A stretch of DNA of 64,000 nucleotides, taken from Clostridiales bacterium. Lineage in GTDB: Bacteria; Bacillota; Clostridia; Oscillospirales; Oscillospiraceae. Both the position numbers and the translations under genes were made by a program. The stretch covers positions 805,501 to 869,500 of the forward strand of contig CP107216.1 of assembly GCA_025757645.1 (NCBI GenBank), read 5' to 3'. Under the pieces are notes generated by a model. It was given only the letters and a program-made list of their open reading frames with translations, had not been told where the DNA came from and searched no databases. The stretch's first letter is position 1, and every line of letters begins with the position of its first letter. Of the stretch, positions 57,356 through 64,000 are shown one piece after another.

Positions 57356-58236
57356 AGCCCTATGTCTGTGTTGTCGGCGCCGTGAATCTGGACATTTGCG
57401 GCCGCCCGGAAAAGAAGCTCATCTTCCGCGACTCCAACCCCGGCGCCGTCACGCTCACGCCCGGCGGCGTCGGGCGCAACATCGCGCACGACCTGCGCCT
57501 GCTCGGCGTGGAGGTCAAGTTCCTCACCGCCTTCGGCGGCGATTCACACGCCCAGCTCCTGCGCAACGACTGCGTGGAGCTCGGCATGGATCTCAGCTGC
57601 GCGCTCGACGTGCCCGGCGGGCGCACGTCGACGTATCTCTACATCACGGACGAGCGCGGTGAGATGCAGCTCGGCCTGTGCGATACGGACATCTCCGCCG
57701 CCATCACGCCGGCGTATCTCCAGCGCCATCTCGATGTGCTCAACAGCGCGGCCGCCGTCGTGCTCGACGGCAACCTGACGGCCGAGACCATCACCTGGCT
57801 CGGCACGCACTGCAGCGCCCCGCTCTTTGCCGACCCCGTCTCCGTCACGAAGGCGGAGCGGATGCGCGCGGCGCTCGGTGCGCTGCACACGTTCAAGCCC
57901 AACCTCACCGAGGGTCAGAACCTCACGGGCGAGTCCACGCCCGAGGGCATCGTCGCGGCGCTGCTGGCGCAGGGCGTGCAGCGCGTGTTTCTCAGCATGG
58001 GGGCCGACGGCATCCTCGCCGGTACGCGCGAGGAGCTGGTGCACCTGCCGTGCCTGCCCACCTGCATGGTCAACACGACCGGCGGGGGCGACGCGGTCAT
58101 GGCGGCGCTCGTCTGGGCGTATCTGCAGGGGCTCGACCTGCGCGAGAGCGCGGCGGCCGCCCTGCGCGCCGGCAAGGCCACGGTCGAATACCCCGGCACG
58201 AACAATCCCGACCTCGGTGCGCTCGTCCACGGCTGA
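57352..58236 (+). CDS. PfkB-family kinase, pseudouridine kinase-like
   Basis: A 294-residue ribokinase-family sugar kinase. The opening VVGAVNLDICGRPEKKLIFRDSNPG, then TLTPGGVGRNIAHDLRLLGV, is the pattern of pseudouridine kinases (PsuK: GxxNxDxxGRP and DSNPG). The C-terminal catalytic/anion-hole motif reads VNTTGGGDAVMAALVWAY: the usual GAGD is GGGD here, with the catalytic Asp present. It overlaps glgP by 4 nt, so it is part of the glycogen operon. PsuG, the usual partner, is not in the window. The substrate remains open; other nucleoside or sugar kinases of the family are possible. Confidence 0.75.
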   Translation: MKPYVCVVGAVNLDICGRPEKKLIFRDSNPGAVTLTPGGVGRNIAHDLRLLGVEVKFLTAFGGDSHAQLLRNDCVELGMDLSCALDVPGGRTSTYLYITDERGEMQLGLCDTDISAAITPAYLQRHLDVLNSAAAVVLDGNLTAETITWLGTHCSAPLFADPVSVTKAERMRAALGALHTFKPNLTEGQNLTGESTPEGIVAALLAQGVQRVFLSMGADGILAGTREELVHLPCLPTCMVNTTGGGDAVMAALVWAYLQGLDLRESAAAALRAGKATVEYPGTNNPDLGALVHG

Positions 58237-58254
58237 GGCAGGTCAAAAACGGCA

Positions 58255-58292
58255 AAAACAGCAGGCTTCCGGTTTTGGAAGCCTGCTGTTTT
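58255..58292. terminator. Bidirectional terminator between the kinase and feoB
   Basis: A 16-bp stem AAAACAGCAGGCTTCC / GGAAGCCTGCTGTTTT. Confidence 0.92.
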
Positions 58293-58293
58293 C

Positions 58294-60255
58294 TCATATC
58301 AGGATGGCGATGCGGTAAACGACCGCCGCCGCGCACCATGCCGCGGCGCACGACCCGGCCGCCGCGGCCAGCGTGCCGAGCCTGCTGCCAAGCTCCTGCC
58401 GCATGGCCGCCTGCGCCGCCACACACGGCGCGTACAGCGCCGTGAACACGAGGTAGCTTGCCGCCGCGGCTGGGGAGAACACGCCCGGCAGCGCCGCCGT
58501 CAGGTCGCCGCCGAGCAGCACGCCGAGCGTGGACAGCACCGTCTCCTTGGCCAGCAGCCCGGTCACGAGCGCGGTTGCGGCGCGCCAGTCGCCGAAGCCC
58601 AGCGGCGCGAACACCGGCGCGAGCGCCTGTCCCACTACGGCCAGCAGGCTCTCGCCGGCATTTGCCGCCACGCGCCACGCGGGTGTGAACGTCCGCAGCA
58701 CCCACACGCCCACGCTCGCCGCGAGGATGATCGTGAACGCCCGCGTGAGAAATTCGCGTGTCCGCACCCACATCCGCCGCAGCACGCTGCGCGCGTTCGG
58801 CCAGCGGTAGTCCGGCAGCTCCATGACGAAGGACGCCGCCTCCCCGCGCAGGGCCGTCCGGCCGAGGAGCCGGGCTGCGACGGCGGCCGCCAAGATGCCG
58901 AGCGCGTACAGCGCCAGAAACACGACGGCGCTCCGCCCCGGAAAGAACGCGGCCGCGAAGGCGGCGTAGACCGGCGCTTTCGCGCTGCAGCTCATGCACG
59001 GCGTGAGCACGATCGTCAGCGCCCGGTCGCGCCGCGTGGGCAGCGTGCGCGCGGCCAGCACCCCCGGCACGCTGCACCCGAAGCCCAGCAGCAGCGGCAC
59101 GGCGCTCTGCCCGCTCAGCCCCAGCCGCCGCAGCGGCCGGTCCATTACGAAGGCCACGCGCGCGAGATAGCCCGTGTCCTCGAGCAGGGAGAGGAAGAAA
59201 AACAGCGCCAAAATCACCGGCAGAAACGCCGCCACGCTCCCCACGCCTGCAAACACGCCCTCGCGCACCAGACTGTGCAGCAGCGGCCCCGCGTCCAGCG
59301 CCGTGAGCGCGCCGTCGGCCGCGTCCGCCAGCCAGGCGATGCCGCGCGCGAGCAGGCGGCTCAGGCACGGGCCAATGATATGAAACGTGAGATAAAACAC
59401 CCCGCCGAGCAGCCCCGCCATCGCGGGGTAGGCCGTGTACCGTCCCGTGAGCACGCGGTCGATGTACGTGCTGCGCCGGCTGGCCGGCAGTGCCCGCGGC
59501 AGGGTGAAAAACCGCGTCAGCCTGTCCACCTGCGCAAAGCGCGCCGTGGGCAGCGCCTCGTCGCGGGGCATGCCGCTCTCGCGCACCATGCGCGCCGCCG
59601 CCGTTTCGGCCGCCGGCGCGTGCAGAGTGCTGCCGCCGTCGAGCCACTGCGTCGCCGCAAACACCGGCGGCAGCCCCGCCGCGTGCGCCGCCGGGGCGAG
59701 CAGCCGCGCGATCGTCCGCACGCAGGTCTGCACTGGGCCGGACACCAGCGCGCGCCACGGGTCGGGCGGCGGGCCGTGTGCTGCCTGCACAGCCGCGTCC
59801 AGCAGTGCGTCGAGCCCCTCGCCCAGTGCCGCGCTCACCGGCACGACCGGGATGCCCAGCGCCCGCGCCAGCCCCGCCGTGTCCACCGACCCGCCGCCTG
59901 CGCGCAGCGCGTCCATCACGTTCAGCGCCAGCACGACCGGCACGCCCAGCTCCAGCAGCTGCAGCGTCAGATACAGGCTGCGCGCCGGGCACGTCGCGTC
60001 TGCGATGCTGATGACCGCGTCCGCCGCGCCGCCGAGCAGATAGCTGCGCGTGACGCGCTCCTCGTCCGAGTACGGCCGCAGCGCGTAAACGCCCGGCAGA
60101 TCGACGAGCGTGATCTCCGGCCGCGCGCGGCACACGCTCTCGCTGCGCGTGACGGTCACGCCCGGGAAGTTGCCCGTGCGCGCGTTTGCCCCCGTGAGGG
60201 CGTTGAAAAGCGTCGTTTTGCCGCAGTTGGGGTTGCCCGCGAGCGCGAGGATCAT
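58294..60255 (-). CDS. feoB: Ferrous iron transporter B
   Basis: A 653-residue FeoB for Fe(II) uptake. The N-terminal G domain has LAGNPNCGKTTLFNALTG (G1), the G3 region LVDLPGVYAL, and NVMD (G4), followed by a helical insert. Gate motifs and Cys lie in the membrane part: LLLGFGCSVPGVLAARTL and TPCMSCSAKAPVY, then a second Gate half ALVTGLLAKETVLSTLG. Somewhat shorter than E. coli FeoB. AAAGGAGG lies 8 nt before ATG 60255. No feoA or feoC gene is adjacent and there is no fused FeoA domain. Confidence 0.93.
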   Translation of the reverse strand: MILALAGNPNCGKTTLFNALTGANARTGNFPGVTVTRSESVCRARPEITLVDLPGVYALRPYSDEERVTRSYLLGGAADAVISIADATCPARSLYLTLQLLELGVPVVLALNVMDALRAGGGSVDTAGLARALGIPVVPVSAALGEGLDALLDAAVQAAHGPPPDPWRALVSGPVQTCVRTIARLLAPAAHAAGLPPVFAATQWLDGGSTLHAPAAETAAARMVRESGMPRDEALPTARFAQVDRLTRFFTLPRALPASRRSTYIDRVLTGRYTAYPAMAGLLGGVFYLTFHIIGPCLSRLLARGIAWLADAADGALTALDAGPLLHSLVREGVFAGVGSVAAFLPVILALFFFLSLLEDTGYLARVAFVMDRPLRRLGLSGQSAVPLLLGFGCSVPGVLAARTLPTRRDRALTIVLTPCMSCSAKAPVYAAFAAAFFPGRSAVVFLALYALGILAAAVAARLLGRTALRGEAASFVMELPDYRWPNARSVLRRMWVRTREFLTRAFTIILAASVGVWVLRTFTPAWRVAANAGESLLAVVGQALAPVFAPLGFGDWRAATALVTGLLAKETVLSTLGVLLGGDLTAALPGVFSPAAAASYLVFTALYAPCVAAQAAMRQELGSRLGTLAAAAGSCAAAWCAAAVVYRIAILI

Positions 60256-60358
60256 GGCCGTGCCTCCTTTTTTCGGATAGCACAGCCTATGCGCAGACAA
60301 AATGCGGTAGACTTGTACACGCGCGGGATGGTAAAATAAAGCCGCGGCAAATGAAAAT

Positions 60359-60505
60359 GCCGCCCGAAAGGGCGGCGTGCCGTTTGCTGAGAGGATTCGA
60401 TCCCGGGCAGGATGACAGAGCGGCGGGGGCGCTCGAGGGGGCGAAGGGCCCGCCTCGAATGAGATCTGATTGCTGCCTGTGCGCGGATCTATCCGGGCAC
60501 AGGCA
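60359..60505. repeat. Hairpin-rich non-coding gap
   Basis: GCCGCCCGAAAGGGCGGC appears at about 60360-60378 and again, reverse-complemented, in the terminator at 60513-60531. An 11-bp stem GCTGCCTGTGC / GCACAGGCAGC (60472-60507 region) lies between them. No gene is seen; a TTCGATCCC phrase at 60398 is not part of a tRNA. Confidence 0.5.
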
Positions 60506-60532
60506 GCAAAAAAGCCGCCCTTTCGGGCGGCT
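60506..60532 (-). terminator. Terminator of the 104-residue hypothetical gene
   Basis: AAGCCGCCC / GGGCGGCTT stem, minus-strand tail TTTTTTGC. Confidence 0.85.
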
Positions 60533-60548
60533 TGATTCGGCTTTGACC

Positions 60549-60863
60549 TCAGCGGAAGGTGGCGGCGCAGTCGCAGATGTGCACGTCGATGCCTTTGCCG
60601 GCGGCGTACTCATTGAGCTTGCGCATGAGCTTCTCGCGGTTGGCGTTGACGATCTTCGTGGCCAGACGCTGCTTCTGATCCTGCGACATGGTGCGCAGGA
60701 TGCCCTTGACGATGCGCGACGAGGCCTCGGGCGTGTTGCAGGCGAGCTTGAGCACGGGGTTGATATTGCCGCTCTGGCTCAGCGCCTCGAGCACGAGCGG
60801 GAGCTGGGAATCCAGCTTGTCGGTATAATCCAGACTTTCGATCCGGAAAGTAACTTCGATCAT
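60549..60863 (-). CDS. Hypothetical protein, 104 residues
   Basis: A small soluble protein of unknown function. It starts MIEVTFRIESLDYTDKLDSQ, suggesting a strand then helices, and has a long helical middle (SSRIVKGILRTMSQDQKQRLATKIVNANREKLMRKLN). It ends in GKGIDVHICDCAATFR with a closely spaced Cys pair. Similar short proteins may occur in related Clostridia, but I do not recognise a family. AAAGGAG lies 8 nt before the ATG and an extended -10 (TGCTATAAT, 60901-60909) lies upstream, so it is a real, monocistronic gene. Confidence 0.75.
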   Translation of the reverse strand: MIEVTFRIESLDYTDKLDSQLPLVLEALSQSGNINPVLKLACNTPEASSRIVKGILRTMSQDQKQRLATKIVNANREKLMRKLNEYAAGKGIDVHICDCAATFR

Positions 60864-60900
60864 GATAAAAACTCCTTTGATATATACGTGAATGGGCAGC

Positions 60901-60909
60901 ATTATAGCA
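60901..60909 (-). promoter_or_regulatory. Extended -10 promoter of the 104-residue gene
   Basis: Minus strand TGCTATAAT; weak -35 (TGGAAA, 17 nt away). Confidence 0.65.
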
Positions 60910-60988
60910 GAAACTTTTTGCGATTTCCACCGTTGCGGCACAAAAAAGCTGACAACATTTCCACAATCACACGCGGGAGGTGACCCGG

Positions 60989-62164
60989 ATGTACGATAAC
61001 GATCACTTGGATGAGCAATGGCTGCGTCAAACGCCGCCGCCGCGCCGCCGCGGTGCGGGCTGCGGGCTGACGCTACTGCTGGTGCTGCTGCTTGTGCTGG
61101 CGGGCGCGGTGTTTTATCCGCGCATCCGCGCACGGCTCACGCCGGTGCCGGCCGTGCAGATCCGGGTGGAGTCGTCCGTCCTGCCGGACACGGCACCGAA
61201 CTGCACGGCCAACCCGCGCACGGCCGCCGTGCTGCGCTCAGCGATGCGCGACCAGACGGACGCCGCGGTCTACGACTGCGACGCCGCCACGCTCGAGGCC
61301 TGCATGGCAGAGCTGCTCGATGACCCGGAGCTCTGGGTGCGCTCCTATCAGTACACGGTCCACGGCGGGCTGAACGCGCACATCACTGTTACCTTCGACT
61401 GGGTCTATCCCGACGACGGCCCGGCGCGCCGCGCGCAGCTTGCCCGGACGGCGGACGGCCTGCTCGCCGCCGCCCCGGCGGGGGACTATCCCCGCGCGCT
61501 GTATCTCTACGACTGGCTGCTTACGCACGTGCGCTACGTCGCGCGCGAGACGTATGACCAGACGGCCTACGCCGCCGTCTGCGAGGGGGAGGCCGTCTGC
61601 GGCGGCATCGCCGACGCCTACGTCTACCTGCTCGAGCGCGGCGGCATCCCGGCGCGCGTCATCACGGGCACGTCCCGATCGGCTGACGGCACGGCCGACA
61701 GCCACGCCTGGGTCGCGGCGGAGCTCGACGGCGCGGTCTATTACTTCGACCCCACCTGGGATCTGCAGGACGACGAGAGCGAGACGGCGCTGCCGGGCTA
61801 CCTCAGCCACACGTGGTTCGCCCTCACGGCCGAGCGCATGGCCGTGCGCCACACGGCCGACGATCCCGCCCTCTGGCCGGACAGCCGCGCAAACGCCGAT
61901 AATTACTACGTCCGCAGCGGCTACACGGCGGCGGAGGCCACCGTCGCCGCCGCGGCTGCCGCCGTGCGCAGCCAGTGGGACGACGGGCGCGCCGTGCTGG
62001 AGTTTCGCTGCGAGACGCCGGAGGTCTACGCCGGCATGCAGTCCCTGCTCTTCGAACGCGACCGGCTCTGGGATGTCTACCGCGCGCTCGGCAGCTACGT
62101 GTCCTCGTCCGGCTACCAGTGCGCGGACGACCAGCAGATCATCCGCCTTATCCCCGCGCGATGA
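60989..62164 (+). CDS. Membrane-anchored transglutaminase-like protein
   Basis: A 391-residue protein. A short basic cytosolic tail, one membrane anchor (about 28-45, LTLLLVLLLVLAGAVFY), then an outside region with a transglutaminase-core domain. The catalytic triad is visible as Cys in GEAVCGGIADAYVYLLERGGI (about residue 206), His in DSHAWVAAEL (about 236) and Asp in YYFDPTWD. Such bacterial domains are mostly proteases or amidases acting on the surface. A C-terminal segment of about 90 residues is not recognised. GGGAGG lies 8 nt before the ATG at 60989. Confidence 0.85.
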   Translation: MYDNDHLDEQWLRQTPPPRRRGAGCGLTLLLVLLLVLAGAVFYPRIRARLTPVPAVQIRVESSVLPDTAPNCTANPRTAAVLRSAMRDQTDAAVYDCDAATLEACMAELLDDPELWVRSYQYTVHGGLNAHITVTFDWVYPDDGPARRAQLARTADGLLAAAPAGDYPRALYLYDWLLTHVRYVARETYDQTAYAAVCEGEAVCGGIADAYVYLLERGGIPARVITGTSRSADGTADSHAWVAAELDGAVYYFDPTWDLQDDESETALPGYLSHTWFALTAERMAVRHTADDPALWPDSRANADNYYVRSGYTAAEATVAAAAAAVRSQWDDGRAVLEFRCETPEVYAGMQSLLFERDRLWDVYRALGSYVSSSGYQCADDQQIIRLIPAR

Positions 62165-62207
62165 GCCTGCCGCCTGCGGGCGGCAAACGCTGCGAGGCTT
62201 TTTGATG
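62164..62207 (-). repeat. Dispersed hairpin repeat, copy 2
   Basis: Reverse complement of the element at 9596-9636: TGCCGCC/GGCGGCA hairpin followed by CTGCGAGGCTTTTT. Confidence 0.6.
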
Positions 62208-62210
62208 CAC

Positions 62211-62242
62211 AAAGCGCCGCAGCCTGTCCGGCTGCGGCGCTG
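62211..62242. terminator. Terminator after prfB
   Basis: A 12-bp stem AGCGCCGCAGCC / GGCTGCGGCGCT; the T-run is short. Confidence 0.6.
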
Positions 62243-62255
62243 TTACGTCGATAGA

Positions 62256-63377
62256 TTATTTGTTCTCCTTGTCGGCGTTCATGCTCAGGTAGGCGTTGAT
62301 GAAGCCGTCAATGTCGCCGTCCATGACGGCCTGAATGTTGCCGTTTTCATAGCCAGTGCGGTGGTCCTTGGCCAGCGTGTACGGCATGAACACGTACGAG
62401 CGGATTTGGCTGCCCCACTCGATCTTGAGCTGCACGCCCTTGATGTCGGAGATTTTCTCGAGGTGCTCGCGCTCCTTGATCTCGGCCAGGCGCGCGCGGA
62501 GCATGTTCTTGCAGTTTTCGAGGTTCTGGAAGTGGCTGCGCTCGACCTGGCTGGACACGACGATACCGGTCGGGATGTGCGTCAGACGCACGGCGGACGA
62601 GGTCTTGTTGACCTTCTGGCCGCCCGCGCCGGACGAGCGGTACACGTCCATCTTGATGTCCTCGTCGCGCAGCTCGATCTCGCTGTCCTCGGTGATCTCG
62701 GGCATGACCTCCACGGCGGCGAACGACGTGTGCCGGCGGCCGGAGGCGTCAAACGGGCTGATGCGCACGAGGCGGTGGATGCCGTTTTCGCTCTTGAGGA
62801 AGCCGTAGGCGTTCTCGCCTTCGATCATGATCGTCGCGCTCTTGATGCCGGCCTCGTCGCCGTCGAGATAGTCCATGAGCTTGACGGTGTAGCCGTGGCG
62901 CTCGGCCCACATGTTGTACATGCGGTAGAGCATGCTCGTCCAGTCCTGCGCCTCGGTGCCGCCCGCGCCGGCGTGGAAGGTGAGGATGGCGTTGTTCGCG
63001 TCATACTCGCCGGTCAGCAGCGTCTCGAGCCGCATGGATTCGAGCGTCTCCTCGAAGCTGTGAAATTCGCTCTCAAGGTCGGGCAGCATCGAGTCGTCGT
63101 CCTCTTCGATGGCCATCTCGCACATGGTCAGCATATCCTCCCACGCGCCGGAGAGCTTGGCGTAGCGATCGAGCTTGTGCTGGAGCGTCTTGATGCGCTT
63201 TTGCACGCGCTGGCTGTTTTCGGTGTCGTTCCAGAAGCCGTCCTGCGCGCTCTCTTCCTCGAGCTTTTCGACCTCGTTGCGCGCCTCGTCGAGATGCAGC
63301 GCGCCGCCCAGATCGTCCAGCGCCGGGCGGAGGTTGTTGAGCTTGTTTTTATACTCTTCAAATGCAATGGATGCCAT
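62256..63377 (-). CDS. prfB: Peptide chain release factor 2
   Basis: A 373-residue RF2 that ends translation at UGA and UAA. The stop-codon recognition motif SPF is in RISPFDASGRRHTSF, and the GGQ loop is in YRSSGAGGQKVNKTSSAVRLTH. The whole protein is read in one frame from the ATG: the +1 frameshift site (CUU UGA) found in many prfB genes near codon 25 is absent. Here LDDLGGALHLDEAR runs through. AGGCAGGA precedes the ATG. Its own promoter is at 63414-63442. Confidence 0.95.
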   Translation of the reverse strand: MASIAFEEYKNKLNNLRPALDDLGGALHLDEARNEVEKLEEESAQDGFWNDTENSQRVQKRIKTLQHKLDRYAKLSGAWEDMLTMCEMAIEEDDDSMLPDLESEFHSFEETLESMRLETLLTGEYDANNAILTFHAGAGGTEAQDWTSMLYRMYNMWAERHGYTVKLMDYLDGDEAGIKSATIMIEGENAYGFLKSENGIHRLVRISPFDASGRRHTSFAAVEVMPEITEDSEIELRDEDIKMDVYRSSGAGGQKVNKTSSAVRLTHIPTGIVVSSQVERSHFQNLENCKNMLRARLAEIKEREHLEKISDIKGVQLKIEWGSQIRSYVFMPYTLAKDHRTGYENGNIQAVMDGDIDGFINAYLSMNADKENK

Positions 63378-63413
63378 ACGTTGAATCCTGCCTTTTTTCA
63401 GTCTAACTTACTT

Positions 63414-63442
63414 ATTATAATCAAAATCGCCGCGCTTGTAAA
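63414..63442 (-). promoter_or_regulatory. Promoter of prfB
   Basis: Minus strand: TTTACA, 17-nt spacer, perfect TATAAT. Confidence 0.85.
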
Positions 63443-63454
63443 GCAAAACCGCGC

Positions 63455-63949
63455 TCATTCGGCCTCAGCCTTCGGCTGGATGGACTCGTCGTTGACGATC
63501 CAGTTCTGCACGTCGATGATCTCAATGCCGTCGTCGCCGATGCGGTTGACGACGCGCGTGATGCCGGAGTTGATGATCATGCGCCGGCACATGGCGCACG
63601 AGGTCGTGTCGTGCAGCAGCTCGCCGCTGGCGGCGTCGCGCCCGACGAGGTAGAGCGTGCCGCCGATCATGTCGCGCCGGGCGGCGGAGATGATGGCGTT
63701 GGCCTCAGCGTGCACGCTGCGGCACAGCTCGTACCGCTGGCCGCTGGGAATGCGCAGCTGCTCGCGGTTGCAGTAGCCGAGCTCGGAGCAGTTGACGCGC
63801 CCGCGCGGCGCGCCGTTGTAGCCGGTGGAGAGGATCTCGTCGTTCTTGACGATGATCGCGCCGTATTTGCGCCGCAGGCAGGTCGAGCGGTCGAGCACCG
63901 CGTCGGCGATGTTGAGATAATATTTGTCCTTACTCATGCGCTGGTCCAT
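63455..63949 (-). CDS. Deoxycytidylate (dCMP) deaminase
   Basis: A 164-residue zinc-dependent deaminase converting dCMP to dUMP for dTMP synthesis. Zinc and catalytic residues are in SVHAEANAIISAA (His and the proton-shuttling Glu) and TTSCAMCRRMIINSGI (two Cys). RRKYGAIIVKNDEILSTGYNG and the GYCNREQLRIPSGQRYELC insert fit the dCMP deaminase/ComEB group; the additional Cys/His in that insert could bind a second zinc. GGAGG lies 10 nt before ATG 63949; a second in-frame ATG four codons on is less well spaced. Confidence 0.9.
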   Translation of the reverse strand: MDQRMSKDKYYLNIADAVLDRSTCLRRKYGAIIVKNDEILSTGYNGAPRGRVNCSELGYCNREQLRIPSGQRYELCRSVHAEANAIISAARRDMIGGTLYLVGRDAASGELLHDTTSCAMCRRMIINSGITRVVNRIGDDGIEIIDVQNWIVNDESIQPKAEAE

Positions 63950-64000
63950 GACGGACGCGCCTCCTTTGCATAATTTCCTACTTTATATCATATCGGAAAT

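Noticed and set aside
60398..60420. TTCGATCCC phrase suggesting a tRNA T-loop
   Set aside because: The flanking bases do not form a T-stem and no other cloverleaf arms or acceptor stem are present.

Overview
The window is a gene-dense, GC-rich stretch of a Gram-positive, spore-forming anaerobe, most likely a member of the Oscillospiraceae/Ruminococcaceae (inference; no rRNA is present to confirm it). The pointers are sporulation and germination genes (SpoIIP, a SleB-type cortex hydrolase, a BofC-like protein), strict-anaerobe redox genes (NfnAB-type transhydrogenase, a 2-hydroxyacyl-CoA dehydratase pair, reverse rubrerythrin with a PerR-type regulator), the Firmicutes GlgC/GlgD pair, an S-box (SAM-I) riboswitch before metK, TTG/GTG starts with strong GGAGG sites, and small REP-like intergenic repeats.

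Layout. 1-5 kb: two small membrane proteins flanking the remnant of a third, then the two dehydratase subunits (minus). 4.5-6.7 kb: small conserved proteins, a VanY-type carboxypeptidase, a free-standing 24-codon ORF with its own promoter and terminator, and a cupin. 7-15 kb (minus): NfnB/NfnA, then phosphoketolase behind two overlapping flavoproteins. 15-20 kb: a MarR regulator, DUF308 and LUD proteins, a PAP2 protein, and a pseudokinase/transmembrane/C-type-lectin-like fusion. 20-22.5 kb: an AT-rich two-gene type II restriction-modification island. 22.7-27.5 kb: rubrerythrin/PerR, CBS protein, SpoIIP, TSCPD protein, cortex hydrolase. 27.7-37 kb: rsmG, an aldolase, 6S RNA, DUF1292, a class A PBP, an SH3b/NlpC protein, a YARHG protein and riboswitch-controlled metK. 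37-43 kb: polyphosphate kinase, HypB, a LysR regulator divergent from a PutP-type symporter. 43-47.6 kb: a MarR regulator with a heterodimeric ABC exporter. 47.6-48 kb: an AT-rich non-coding array of ten phased TTATGNNAAY motifs. 48-64 kb: pyk, an SseB-like protein, a prs-pth-glgC-glgD-glgP-PfkB-kinase series, FeoB, a transglutaminase-like protein, prfB and a dCMP deaminase.

Together the genes suggest a fermentative anaerobe that balances NADH, NADPH and ferredoxin through Nfn, makes acetyl phosphate with phosphoketolase, stores glycogen and polyphosphate, and sporulates. The least explained items are the phased TTATGNNAAY array (47622-47953), the pseudokinase-lectin fusion (18185-19888), and the 24-codon transcription unit (6009-6194). 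All identifications are by eye from motifs and family knowledge; no searches were run.
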